Of a DNA stretch of 22,040 nt, positions 1 to 6,367 are shown piece by piece; positions within the stretch are counted from its first letter, which is position 1; each line of letters starts with the position of its first letter. Both the position numbers and the translations under genes were made by a program. This DNA comes from a virus. The stretch lies in IMG/VR virus record IMGVR_UViG_3300032132_000047, positions 1 through 22,040 of that record; one strand, written 5' to 3'. Under the pieces are notes generated by a model. It searched no databases, had not been told where the DNA came from, and saw only the letters and a program-made list of their open reading frames with translations.

Positions 1-460
1 GAGTTAATAATTGTTTTGCATTAAATAAAACAATCATCTTTTTATGTTTAGGAGCTAAGGATTTAATAATACCAGCGGTGATAAGGGTTTTACCAGATCC
101 AGTAGGTGATTTAATAACCCCTCTTTTGTTTTGAAGTGCTTTGTTTATTAGATCTTCCTGGTAATCGTAATAAGGTATATTATCTATGGATTTTAGACTG
201 TAATCCTCTTCTTTAGTTTTAGGTAATTTAGGAGAGCATTTTATCTTTTCAAGATCTTTTAAAATTCTAGGTAAAAGTCCTGTTCTAAAAATACCAGACC
301 TAGAAATAAAGTGTTTCTTGCCATCCCACCCTCTTCTCCTGTAATTAGGTGAATATTCAGAGCCTGGGACTTTGAAGCTATATAATTTATCTAAAGCTCG
401 AATAAGCTCTGGGTTATCGGTGATAATTCTAGACTTTAGATTATTTATTTCTATACGCAT
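1..460 (-). CDS. uvsW: UvsW-like DNA/RNA helicase, N-terminal part (gene runs off the left edge)
   Basis: The reverse strand is open from an ATG at 460 to the window edge, giving 153 codons without a stop. Seen: an N-terminal region with GWDGKKHF near residues 44-51, a Q-motif-like YYDYQEDLI at 97-105 and a Walker A motif SPTGSGKT at 118-125, followed by the hydrophobic strand MIVLF. This is the layout of superfamily 2 helicases with a small N-terminal domain, as in T4 UvsW, which unwinds branched DNA and R-loops and moves phage replication from origin-dependent to recombination-dependent initiation. The DEAD/DEAH box and helicase C-terminal domain would lie outside the window. The gene diverges from the gp26-like gene across a 44-base gap. 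No clear ribosome binding site precedes the ATG, and a TATAAT box lies only 7 bases upstream, so the message may have almost no leader. Another phage SF2 helicase remains possible. Confidence 0.85.
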   Translation of the reverse strand, partial: MRIEINNLKSRIITDNPELIRALDKLYSFKVPGSEYSPNYRRRGWDGKKHFISRSGIFRTGLLPRILKDLEKIKCSPKLPKTKEEDYSLKSIDNIPYYDYQEDLINKALQNKRGVIKSPTGSGKTLITAGIIKSLAPKHKKMIVLFNAKQLLT

Positions 461-504
461 CACGACTATTATAGAAAAGTAGCAATAAGTATAGAAGGAA
501 TTTT
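461..504. promoter_or_regulatory. Divergent intergenic region with candidate promoters for uvsW-like and gp26-like genes
   Basis: This 44-base gap separates the two divergent starts. On the plus strand TATTAT (467-472) could serve as a -10 box about 33 bases upstream of the ATG at 505, and AGAAGGAA just before that ATG is a good ribosome binding site. The same bases read on the minus strand give TATAATA. The 13-base string at 467-479 (TATTATAGAAAAG) recurs with one extra G at 4437-4450, upstream of the other rightward structural operon start. No convincing -35 box is seen, which would suit a phage-modified polymerase, but that is inference. Confidence 0.4.
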
Positions 505-1263
505 ATGATTGAAAAGACTCTTAACAATCCTGAAAGTGATAATTTAAAACAAGACGTTGTTGACAGCATCTTAGAAAATCTCCCAGTCGAGGTTGAAACT
601 GAGGTATCTTTGCCGTCTAAAGGTAGGTTTTATTCTTTACCTAATCCCGCAGCAGGCGTATCTGTTAGACCAATGACTTTCGAAGACGAGAAGTCCCTTG
701 CTACAATTAAAAAATCTGATAAGGTCGAGCCCGTTAATTATTTACTAAGTAAGTGTGTTAATAATTTAAATATTAATGAACTTTTGCTTATGGATAAGTT
801 ATTTCTTCTCTACAAGATACGAGAAATATCTTATGGCACAGACTACAAGGCTGTGATATCTTGTCCTAAATGTTTTCAAGATTCAGAAGTTACGATTGAT
901 ATTTCTAAACTTCTATTGAATGAAGTTCCTGATGATTTATCAGATCCCAGGAAGATTGAGTTGCCTGCACTTAAAAAGTCTGTAACATTAAGATTCCCGC
1001 GTCTTAGAGATGAAAAATATTTGAATTTCATAGAGAATAAAAACATCCAATTGTGGAGATTTATAGAAGATATTGAAGGGCATACAGATAAGCAAGTAAT
1101 TGCTAAAGTTCTTGAAAAATTGCCATTAAAAGATATGCATGTATTAGTGTCTGAGCTAATGAAGCCAGAATATGGGCTGGATTCTAAAATTAATTTCATT
1201 TGTGGGGACTGCGAAGCAGAAACTGTAGTAAATATCCCTATAGGTGAGAATTTTTTTTCTTAG
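505..1263 (+). CDS. 26: T4 gp26-like baseplate/tail-assembly protein (zero-frame product)
   Basis: A 252-residue protein. The motif LPSKGRFY at 36-43 followed by VSVRPMTFEDE at 52-62 is the hallmark of the T4_baseplate (gp26) family. Two CxxC pairs, C120/C123 (CPKC) and C233/C236 (CGDC), probably bind one zinc ion. T4 gp26 is 208 residues long and is required for hub assembly. The start follows AGAAGGAA with normal spacing. The 3' end is unusual: the last sense codons are AAT TTT TTT TCT before TAG, forming a T TTT TTT slippery heptamer, and the -1 frame continues into a gp51-like segment. The gene heads the left structural block and, in the Mu/P2-like order seen here, occupies the place of the tail-assembly chaperone upstream of the tape measure. 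The family call is firm; the chaperone role is inferred. Confidence 0.82.
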   Translation: MIEKTLNNPESDNLKQDVVDSILENLPVEVETEVSLPSKGRFYSLPNPAAGVSVRPMTFEDEKSLATIKKSDKVEPVNYLLSKCVNNLNINELLLMDKLFLLYKIREISYGTDYKAVISCPKCFQDSEVTIDISKLLLNEVPDDLSDPRKIELPALKKSVTLRFPRLRDEKYLNFIENKNIQLWRFIEDIEGHTDKQVIAKVLEKLPLKDMHVLVSELMKPEYGLDSKINFICGDCEAETVVNIPIGENFFS

Positions 1264-1451
1264 AGATTGAAGAAGAATTACAGTTAGATAATCTATTTCA
1301 GGAAGCCTACATATTAGTAAAGGAAATTGGGGTCTCATACAGGGATGTAAAAGCCATGACCCGGATGGAGAGAAAACATTTCCTGAATTTATACGTAGAA
1401 GATATGGAGAGGCAAAAAGATGCAGTTGAACGGCAATCTAATCATAGATAG
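1248..1451 (+). CDS. 51: gp51-like segment expressed as a -1 frameshift extension of the gp26-like protein
   Basis: This -1 frame is open from just after a TGA at 1245 to TAG at 1449-1451. It has no ATG, GTG or TTG until an ATG at 1356, in the middle of what looks like a conserved helix, so independent initiation is unlikely. Joined at 1257 it adds 64 residues, making a fusion of about 315 residues (505-1257 joined to 1257-1451). The added part is acidic and helical, starting FLEIEEELQLDNLFQEAY, with SYRDVKAMTRMERKHFLNLY further on. A short helical segment ending in an xxERxxFLxLY pattern is typical of the T-domain of tail chaperones. In T4, gene 51 (hub assembly factor) directly follows gene 26, which supports the gp51 assignment. 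It overlaps the next gene by 32 bases. The assignment rests on position and pattern, not on an alignment. Confidence 0.65.
   Translation, partial: EFFFLEIEEELQLDNLFQEAYILVKEIGVSYRDVKAMTRMERKHFLNLYVEDMERQKDAVERQSNHR
1251..1257 (+). promoter_or_regulatory. Predicted -1 programmed ribosomal frameshift site (T TTT TTT)
   Basis: The zero-frame codons are AAT TTT TTT TCT TAG. Both tRNAs can re-pair perfectly after slipping back one base, giving the classic X XXY YYZ arrangement with X, Y and Z all T. The zero-frame stop is the second codon after the heptamer. An SD-like AGGTGA (1242-1247) lies 3 bases upstream, a position that can stimulate -1 slippage in bacteria. I see no strong stem-loop downstream; the best is a 5-bp AGATT/AATCT pairing (1264-1268 with 1290-1294). 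The eight-T run is also a homopolymer at which a sequencing error could occur. Confidence 0.68.
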
Positions 1452-2385
1452 ACATAATAGACCTAATGTATTACAACCCGTGGGATTGCGGGCTCTTTTT
1501 ATCAATGATGGCGTTTATCAAGATCCAGTAGCTATTAGTGGCGTCACCATTTTTAGAGAAGATAATAACTTCCCACCAAGCTCTATTCTTGGAGGCGATG
1601 GGCTGCTTTCTACTTCTCTAACAAAGGATCAAATCTTGATGCATTTTGGAGCATCGGGAGGTTTTCAAGTTGCAGCAGCTACTAGTGCAGCGTGCTATAA
1701 CCCAGATTCCGACCCATCTTCTTTAAGTGGCATATTTAGGATGGGGACAGGAGAATATGTAGTTGTCCTAGACGGTCAGAGATCTTATCCAGGAGGGCAG
1801 TATGCTTTCCACGGCTCAGGAACTAGCGTTCATATACAAAATGCGGCTTCCAGCGTTGCGAACTATATTGATGTATGGACTGTGCAATTGGCGGCGGGCT
1901 CAACTTACCAGTCCATGATAAATAACTTCTCGTTATTCAAAGACAAGTTCTTTATGATAACGGAGCCACTTCTTCTAAAGACTACCAATAAATTGTTAAA
2001 TAAAAAAATAGTCTTTGGTTCTAAAGTAGATTTGAAGATATCGACTGAAGTATCACTAGAGAATAAGAGCATTAGTGAGGCAGTTCATAATATATTCAAA
2101 GATTCTGTGGTAACTAGTGCAATGATTGATATCAAAAAACTAAATGAGTCAACTAATTTAGGGAGTCATGTCACAGTCTCGTCCTTCTCGGACACTTCTG
2201 CGGTTGTGGATATTACATCTGACAACACTATTATTTTGAATTGGGATACAGAGGCATTGAAGACTCATGCATCAACATTATCAGGTGCAATGGGCAGTTT
2301 AACTGGTCCTTATGCTATGCAAGTGAAGTATAGTGTTCTTAACCAAACTATAGTAACCCCGTTAATGCATTTTATGGTTGTGTGA
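1420..2385 (+). CDS. Unrecognised structural-type protein, 321 residues
   Basis: I do not recognise the family. The start is well supported by GGAGAGG at 1406-1412, seven bases before the ATG, inside the end of the -1 frame. The protein is rich in G, S, T and alternating hydrophobic residues, as in beta-rich virion proteins. It has an N-terminal segment MQLNGNLIIDRHNRP, a glycine-rich middle (residues about 80-150), TEPLLLKTTNKLLNKKIVFG near 187-206, and a C-terminal stretch (about 205-320) resembling Ig-like or beta-sandwich repeats. There is no signal peptide or membrane segment. It is probably translated from the same message as gp26/gp51, so a tail or virion role is likely. Its 3' end overlaps the convergent primase gene by 14 bases. 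Confidence 0.72.
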   Translation: MQLNGNLIIDRHNRPNVLQPVGLRALFINDGVYQDPVAISGVTIFREDNNFPPSSILGGDGLLSTSLTKDQILMHFGASGGFQVAAATSAACYNPDSDPSSLSGIFRMGTGEYVVVLDGQRSYPGGQYAFHGSGTSVHIQNAASSVANYIDVWTVQLAAGSTYQSMINNFSLFKDKFFMITEPLLLKTTNKLLNKKIVFGSKVDLKISTEVSLENKSISEAVHNIFKDSVVTSAMIDIKKLNESTNLGSHVTVSSFSDTSAVVDITSDNTIILNWDTEALKTHASTLSGAMGSLTGPYAMQVKYSVLNQTIVTPLMHFMVV

Positions 2386-3352
2386 GTGCGTTATTGATTT
2401 GATAAGAAAAATCAAAAGGTTTAGTATTTTTCTTAATATGAGTATTTAAATCAACCCCATCCGTGTGAGCCTCATTCCAATCTTTGTATCCTTTTGGAGG
2501 AAAGCAAAAGAAGAACTCACGCATTCCACAGAGCTTTCTAAGTTTCTCAAAATGTTTAATACCGCTTATTCCAGGGGAGTCATTATCAAATGCAATTATA
2601 ATTTTCCCTGGGGATTGAGATAGCATTTTAGCTTGCCATTTTGATATTTTACATCCCATAGCAGCGGTCGCATTTATGTTTTGTGATTGAAGGGAAATAG
2701 CATCTAATGGACCTTCACACACTAGAACTTCATTAGTATTATGTCTATAGGGATATAATATTAGAGATTTTTTAACATTTAGAGAATTGATGTATTTTGG
2801 TTGTAGGGAATCATCCAAGGAACGAGCTTGAAAGTGAGACACATTTTTATGTGCAGTTAGAGGGATAAGGATTCTGTTCTGATAAGGCTTTTCAGTAGTT
2901 ACATAAAAAGGGATTCGGGAACCCCATAACTTTCTAGAATCTATAAAAACCCAAGCCTTTGAAGAGACATCATCTTGAGGTTCCATGGTACGAGTGATTT
3001 TTGTAAGATGCTTAATAGGTTTGACCTCAACAGAAGACACAGAAGGCTCCTTAGATTGTCTAGGGCTTTCTGTGAGGTAGCTTTCCAAAGAAAACATAGA
3101 GAGAGCCGCCTTAGCGGAAATGCCCTCTAATATAGATACAAGCTTGTGAAAATCCCCCACCTCGCCTGACTTGAAGCACTGCCACAAGCCAGTTTCAGAG
3201 TTGATGCTCATATGACGTTTGTAGTCATTGTCTATAAATAAGGATGGAACTATAAATTCCACGTTATTTGAGGAAAGTTTGTATTTACCTTTAAACTTAC
3301 TTTCAAGGTATTCTTTAATAATATTAGGAGAAATTATGTTCATAGAAACCAT
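2372..3352 (-). CDS. 61: T4 gp61-like DNA primase (TOPRIM)
   Basis: A 326-residue protein, close to T4 gp61 (342). Seen: RILIPLTAHKNVSHFQARSL around 160-179 and PKYINS at 185-190, matching the RNA-polymerase-domain basic patch of DnaG/gp61 primases; the TOPRIM glutamate motif EGPLDA at 213-218; the TOPRIM acidic motif AFDND at 254-258; and YKDWNEA at 289-295, the usual end of the domain. It would make RNA primers for lagging-strand synthesis at the replisome. The N-terminal zinc-ribbon region is recognisable by WQCFKSGEVGDF (57-68), but the expected Cys/His ligands are mostly missing; only C59 remains. Two starts are possible, 3352 or 3343. Neither has a clear ribosome binding site, and both overlap the divergent nuclease start at 3336. 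The gene is convergent with the upstream structural gene. Confidence 0.88.
   Translation of the reverse strand: MVSMNIISPNIIKEYLESKFKGKYKLSSNNVEFIVPSLFIDNDYKRHMSINSETGLWQCFKSGEVGDFHKLVSILEGISAKAALSMFSLESYLTESPRQSKEPSVSSVEVKPIKHLTKITRTMEPQDDVSSKAWVFIDSRKLWGSRIPFYVTTEKPYQNRILIPLTAHKNVSHFQARSLDDSLQPKYINSLNVKKSLILYPYRHNTNEVLVCEGPLDAISLQSQNINATAAMGCKISKWQAKMLSQSPGKIIIAFDNDSPGISGIKHFEKLRKLCGMREFFFCFPPKGYKDWNEAHTDGVDLNTHIKKNTKPFDFSYQINNALTQP
3233..3240 (+). promoter_or_regulatory. Candidate T4-type late promoter TATAAATA
   Basis: An exact match to the T4 late promoter consensus, on the plus strand inside the primase gene and 95 bases upstream of the nuclease ATG at 3336. It would give a transcript antisense to the primase 5' end. 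In AT-rich DNA of this size one or two chance matches are expected, and a second exact copy at 3402-3409 lies inside the nuclease gene, so support is weak. Confidence 0.25.
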
Positions 3353-4115
3353 TAGTTATTCAAAAAGTTCAACTTTTAGTCAGTGCAAATTGAAATACAA
3401 GTATAAATATGTTGAGAGGTTAATGGGTGATAAACCAAGAAATGAAGACGCTTTGAGCTTCGGGTCTTATATTCATAAGGTTCTGGAAGAAGGAGTTGAA
3501 GCAAAGTGCTTGAAAGATCTGCAATCTCTTGCGGAGCAGCATAAGAAGAATTATAAGGTACCATTCTCTTATAAGGAAAAGACGAATAGATGTCTATCTA
3601 ATTTCCTAAATTTTAATGGAAAGTTGGGGGAAACGGTTGCCACAGAGCTTATATACGAGGTCACACTTGATAAAAAGAATAATATTAAGCAAAATGGAAT
3701 CATTGATAGAGTCATAAAAGGCAGTAATGGCGGCTACCTGATCATAGACTACAAAACCTCAAAACGAGAAAAAAACAAATTTGAACTCTTTAAAGACAGG
3801 CAACTACAATCCTACTGCTACGCAATCAGCGAGCAGTTCAAGGTTCCTGTTGATAAAATAGTGTGTGCTCACTACTACCCTGTTACTGGTCATTTTGTAG
3901 ACGTTAAGTATTCAAGGCCAGCTATTGCACAATGGAAACGAGAAGAGGTAGATAAGATCTGGCAGATTAGAAAAGCTAAGTCTAATGATTTAGTAGCCTC
4001 TGAGAACCAATTCTGCAACTGGTGTGAGTATCATGATATGTGTCCTCTGTTTGTTCCTTGCGAACATATTAACAAGAGGATTGATGAGCAAAAGCAGCTT
4101 AAGAAGAAAAAGTAG
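3336..4115 (+). CDS. RecB/Cas4-type PD-(D/E)XK exonuclease with probable Fe-S cluster
   Basis: Starting at the ATG at 3336 (preceded by AGGAGAA) the protein has 259 residues. A longer in-frame start at 3228 is unlikely because its first 36 residues lie opposite the primase and it has no ribosome binding site. Motifs seen: H47 in SFGSYIHKVLEE, D124 in GIIDRV, D138 and K140 in LIIDYKTSK (the D-x-K catalytic pair), and Q156/Y160 in RQLQSYCYAI. C227, C230 and C236 (CNWCEYHDMC) plus C17 (SQCKLKYKY) form the pattern of the 4Fe-4S cluster of Cas4 and AddB nucleases. It probably degrades or trims DNA ends in recombination, replication or host DNA breakdown. Similar nucleases occur in many T4-like phages. 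It lies head to head with the primase. There is no Cas1 or Cas2 nearby, so a CRISPR role is not indicated. Confidence 0.87.
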   Translation: MFIETISYSKSSTFSQCKLKYKYKYVERLMGDKPRNEDALSFGSYIHKVLEEGVEAKCLKDLQSLAEQHKKNYKVPFSYKEKTNRCLSNFLNFNGKLGETVATELIYEVTLDKKNNIKQNGIIDRVIKGSNGGYLIIDYKTSKREKNKFELFKDRQLQSYCYAISEQFKVPVDKIVCAHYYPVTGHFVDVKYSRPAIAQWKREEVDKIWQIRKAKSNDLVASENQFCNWCEYHDMCPLFVPCEHINKRIDEQKQLKKKK

Positions 4116-4116
4116 T

Positions 4117-4422
4117 CTAATTTTCTAAATGCTTTGTTAGCCTTCCCTGCACCAAGGGTCTGTAGATATCTACATCTACAGCTTCAAAAAAGTTCAATAC
4201 TTGTTCTTTTGAGTATTTACACTTTTTAGTTAAATATATATAAAGACTATCTATCTTTAGAGGTTTATTTGTAGTTAATGAAGATAATAACTTCATTTGA
4301 AATTGTTTTATAAACCTTTCAGAATAAGTATATCTCCATTTTTCTATAAATGTAGTACTTAATGTTTCATCTAGTAAATCTATAAAATCAATGATGTTAA
4401 TATCAATATTATCTTTATTCAT
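4117..4422 (-). CDS. Small protein of unknown function, 101 residues
   Basis: I do not recognise this protein. It is acidic at the N-terminus (DNIDINIIDFIDLLDETL) and otherwise predicted to be mainly helical, without cysteine pairs, a signal peptide or a membrane segment. The C-terminal half (KKCKYSKEQVLNFFEAVDVD) looks like a small helical adaptor. It fills the gap between the nuclease (stop one base away, convergent) and the divergent 146-residue gene. That fit, with no other gene to account for 300 bases, argues that it is real. Only a weak AG-rich stretch precedes the ATG. A phage regulatory or accessory protein is possible, but nothing in the sequence says which. Confidence 0.6.
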   Translation of the reverse strand: MNKDNIDINIIDFIDLLDETLSTTFIEKWRYTYSERFIKQFQMKLLSSLTTNKPLKIDSLYIYLTKKCKYSKEQVLNFFEAVDVDIYRPLVQGRLTKHLEN

Positions 4423-4423
4423 T

Positions 4424-4439
4424 ATATATTTAAATATAT
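4424..4439. promoter_or_regulatory. 16-bp perfect AT palindrome in the divergent promoter region
   Basis: ATATATTTAAATATAT is its own reverse complement and sits in the 28-base gap between the divergent starts at 4422 and 4451. It is followed by TATTATAGGAAAAG (4437-4450), nearly the string found in the gap upstream of the gp26-like gene. It could be a bidirectional promoter core or an operator. AT palindromes arise easily in AT-rich DNA, so function is uncertain. The AGGA of the shared string is also the ribosome binding site for the ATG at 4451. Confidence 0.35.
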
Positions 4440-4450
4440 TATAGGAAAAG

Positions 4451-4891
4451 ATGCCTCAATTTCAAGAAAATAAAAAAAAATTAATCCTTAGTAATGCACT
4501 TGCAAACTCAGGGATTAGGGGTGCAGTTAGTAAAGCAGGACGAATAGTGTTAAGCGCAGGGTTCATGCAGCCAGGAGATGTAGTGGTTTTTAATTATCGT
4601 AAAGATCATAGTAGTTATTACGAACCAGTCGTGGCAATGATAGTACAAACCAAAGTATCGTCAGGAGTTAGGATAAGCAGAGGGACAGGGCGTAAGCTCT
4701 TAACGTGTTTTAAAATAGAGGACGATCCAGAATCCAAGGAAGCACTAAGAAGGCTATATAGTAATAAGGGAAAATCTAGTTTTTACAGGACTTCTCGTAT
4801 GTTTGGTACTAGTAAATATAGGACTTATATTATGGATTCTTCGCATATGTCTAAGATATTTGAAATAAAAATAAACAAGGAGGGCTTGTAA
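4451..4891 (+). CDS. Unrecognised 146-residue protein upstream of the tape measure
   Basis: I do not recognise the family. The ATG follows TAGGAAAAG. The protein is basic, with QPGDVVVFNYRKD near 40-52, which looks like the first strands of a small SH3-like beta barrel, then EPVVAMIVQTK, an LLTCFKI strand, and a serine/arginine/tyrosine-rich tail (SSFYRTSRMFGTSKYRTYIM). There is no signal peptide or membrane segment. It is the first gene of the long rightward tail operon, and its stop codon directly touches the tape measure ATG, so the two are translationally coupled. A tail-assembly or minor tail role is likely from context only. Confidence 0.75.
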   Translation: MPQFQENKKKLILSNALANSGIRGAVSKAGRIVLSAGFMQPGDVVVFNYRKDHSSYYEPVVAMIVQTKVSSGVRISRGTGRKLLTCFKIEDDPESKEALRRLYSNKGKSSFYRTSRMFGTSKYRTYIMDSSHMSKIFEIKINKEGL

Positions 4892-6367
4892 ATGGTAGAG
4901 AGAGACCAGGGAACCCGAGCCGCAGCAGAAGGACTTAAGGCAGCACTTAGAGAACAGCACGCCGCAACGATAGCTTTAACCAGGGTTTACAATAAAGCTA
5001 TTGACCTGATGGTGGAGATGGATGCGTTACAACAAGCATCTTTATCTGTAGGCACTACTGCGAATAGACTAAGTGAGAAGTTAGGTACCAATCTTGAAGA
5101 CTTACCAGGAGGGATAAAAATTGGTATGGATCATGCTGTTCAGTTTCTGCAAGCAGGATTCAAAGACGTTAATGGCGGGATGCTAAAACTTGCTGGTGCC
5201 GCAAAAGCGACTGGGCAAAATGCGAACCTAATGATTCAAGGATTAGCTTCCATGGCGTCTATTCTACCCATGACTACTGAAGAGACTGGCAAGTTGGGTA
5301 TGACTATATTAGATTTTTCTGTAAAATATGGTACTACAGCCACTGCCATGATAGAAGCGTTGAAAGCAAACGCTAAGGCTATAGCCCTTGTGGGGGCTGG
5401 TAATACAGAGAGAGGAAAGCAATTAACCAAGGCTGTCGCTGGCTTAACGGCTCAAGCTCCATTATTTAAGGATACTATCACTCAACTAGCTAATAAGTTG
5501 TCCTTTGAAGAAGGAGCGGCGGATGTTCAAAATATGTTGGTACGTCTTGGAAGGGAAGATCTAGCGTTCCAAGCCATGGAAGGAAAGATTACGGCTGGAT
5601 TATTGCGTGAAATGGCGGCGGCTGAAGTAAAACAGTTTAATATGTTAACTGACGGTCTTAAACATAGTCAGTTTTTAAAGCAGCAGTTTTCTAAGGGTCT
5701 TTCCTTACAAGCAGATCAAATAGGGGCTTTAGAGGCTATGGAACTTTCCATTCAAGAAGGTTTTGATTTAGCGACTGCAAGCAGCGAAGAGGTCGCGGCA
5801 CACTTTGATAATAGTTTAACAACACAGATAAATGCACTTATAGGTGAGATTCAAGTTTCTTTACTTCCACATTTAGAGAAGATTGCTAATTTTGTCCAAA
5901 CAATCGTAAAATTTCTTGTAGATAACAAATTTGTGCAATTCCTAGTTAGTGTTGGCGGTAAATTTTTAATGATTGCTGGTTTATTTAAAGTTTTCATTGG
6001 AGCGTTTCAGGTTTTTAAAAACATGATCGCCGTCGCCTTAAAATCCATCTCCATGCCCCTCACACTCTTATTAACGGCAGCATGGCTAATATATGAAGCG
6101 ATTTCCTTTTTCGGAGCCAGTACTAAAAAAAGAGAAGACGAAGAGGCTATGTTGGCTCGTAGTAAAAAGGAAGATAAAGTTGAGAGGGACGCTGGTAGGC
6201 TTTCCAACACTGTAACCGCAGCCATTATGGCAGCACAGATGTCAACAGAGAGTGCGTTCTTTGGAGAAGATGTTACATTTGACCAACGAGAAAGAATTGC
6301 TGCTGCTGTTGAATTACTTGCAGCACGGACCAGCGGCGGTTCTCGATCAATTAGTGAACCAAACTAA
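4892..6367 (+). CDS. 29: Tail tape measure protein (T4 gp29 counterpart)
   Basis: A 491-residue protein with a start behind a strong AAGGAGGG ribosome binding site. Residues 1-320 are almost entirely helical and alanine-rich with no cysteine. Residues 322-408 contain several hydrophobic segments (VQFLVSVGGKFLMIAGLFKV, then TLLLTAAWLIYEAI), and the C-terminus is charged (KKREDEEAMLARSKKED) followed by a short helical end. This helical rod with a hydrophobic, membrane-competent stretch is typical of tape measure proteins, which fill the tail tube, set its length and are ejected ahead of the DNA. T4 gp29 has 590 residues, so the tail may be somewhat shorter than that of T4. The place between a chaperone-type gene and the tube-initiator gene supports the call. 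Primary-sequence identity to gp29 is not evident by eye. Confidence 0.78.
   Translation: MVERDQGTRAAAEGLKAALREQHAATIALTRVYNKAIDLMVEMDALQQASLSVGTTANRLSEKLGTNLEDLPGGIKIGMDHAVQFLQAGFKDVNGGMLKLAGAAKATGQNANLMIQGLASMASILPMTTEETGKLGMTILDFSVKYGTTATAMIEALKANAKAIALVGAGNTERGKQLTKAVAGLTAQAPLFKDTITQLANKLSFEEGAADVQNMLVRLGREDLAFQAMEGKITAGLLREMAAAEVKQFNMLTDGLKHSQFLKQQFSKGLSLQADQIGALEAMELSIQEGFDLATASSEEVAAHFDNSLTTQINALIGEIQVSLLPHLEKIANFVQTIVKFLVDNKFVQFLVSVGGKFLMIAGLFKVFIGAFQVFKNMIAVALKSISMPLTLLLTAAWLIYEAISFFGASTKKREDEEAMLARSKKEDKVERDAGRLSNTVTAAIMAAQMSTESAFFGEDVTFDQRERIAAAVELLAARTSGGSRSISEPN

Noticed and set aside
1356-1451. gp51-like protein translated independently from the ATG at 1356
   Set aside because: This start has no ribosome binding site and would discard the first half of a segment that reads as coding from 1257 onward, so a frameshift product explains it better.
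2394-2415. TTGATTT/AAATCAA hairpin just after the 321-residue gene as a terminator
   Set aside because: A 7-bp stem with a single G-C pair, inside the primase coding region and without a following T run.
3228-3335. Longer N-terminus for the nuclease starting at 3228
   Set aside because: The extra residues are antisense to the primase, lack a ribosome binding site and precede the well-placed ATG at 3336; nuclease family members begin close to the SxSxxxxF-x-C segment.
3402-3409. Second exact TATAAATA late-promoter match on the plus strand
   Set aside because: It lies inside the nuclease coding region with no gene start shortly downstream, and one or two chance matches are expected in AT-rich DNA of this length.
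3336-4115. CRISPR-associated Cas4
   Set aside because: The nuclease fold and cysteines fit, but there are no Cas1/Cas2 genes and no repeat-spacer array anywhere in the window.
4105-4126. AGAAAA/TTTTCT hairpin across the convergent stops of the nuclease and the 101-residue gene as a bidirectional terminator
   Set aside because: The stem is 6 bp with one G-C pair and a 10-base loop, too weak to call a terminator.
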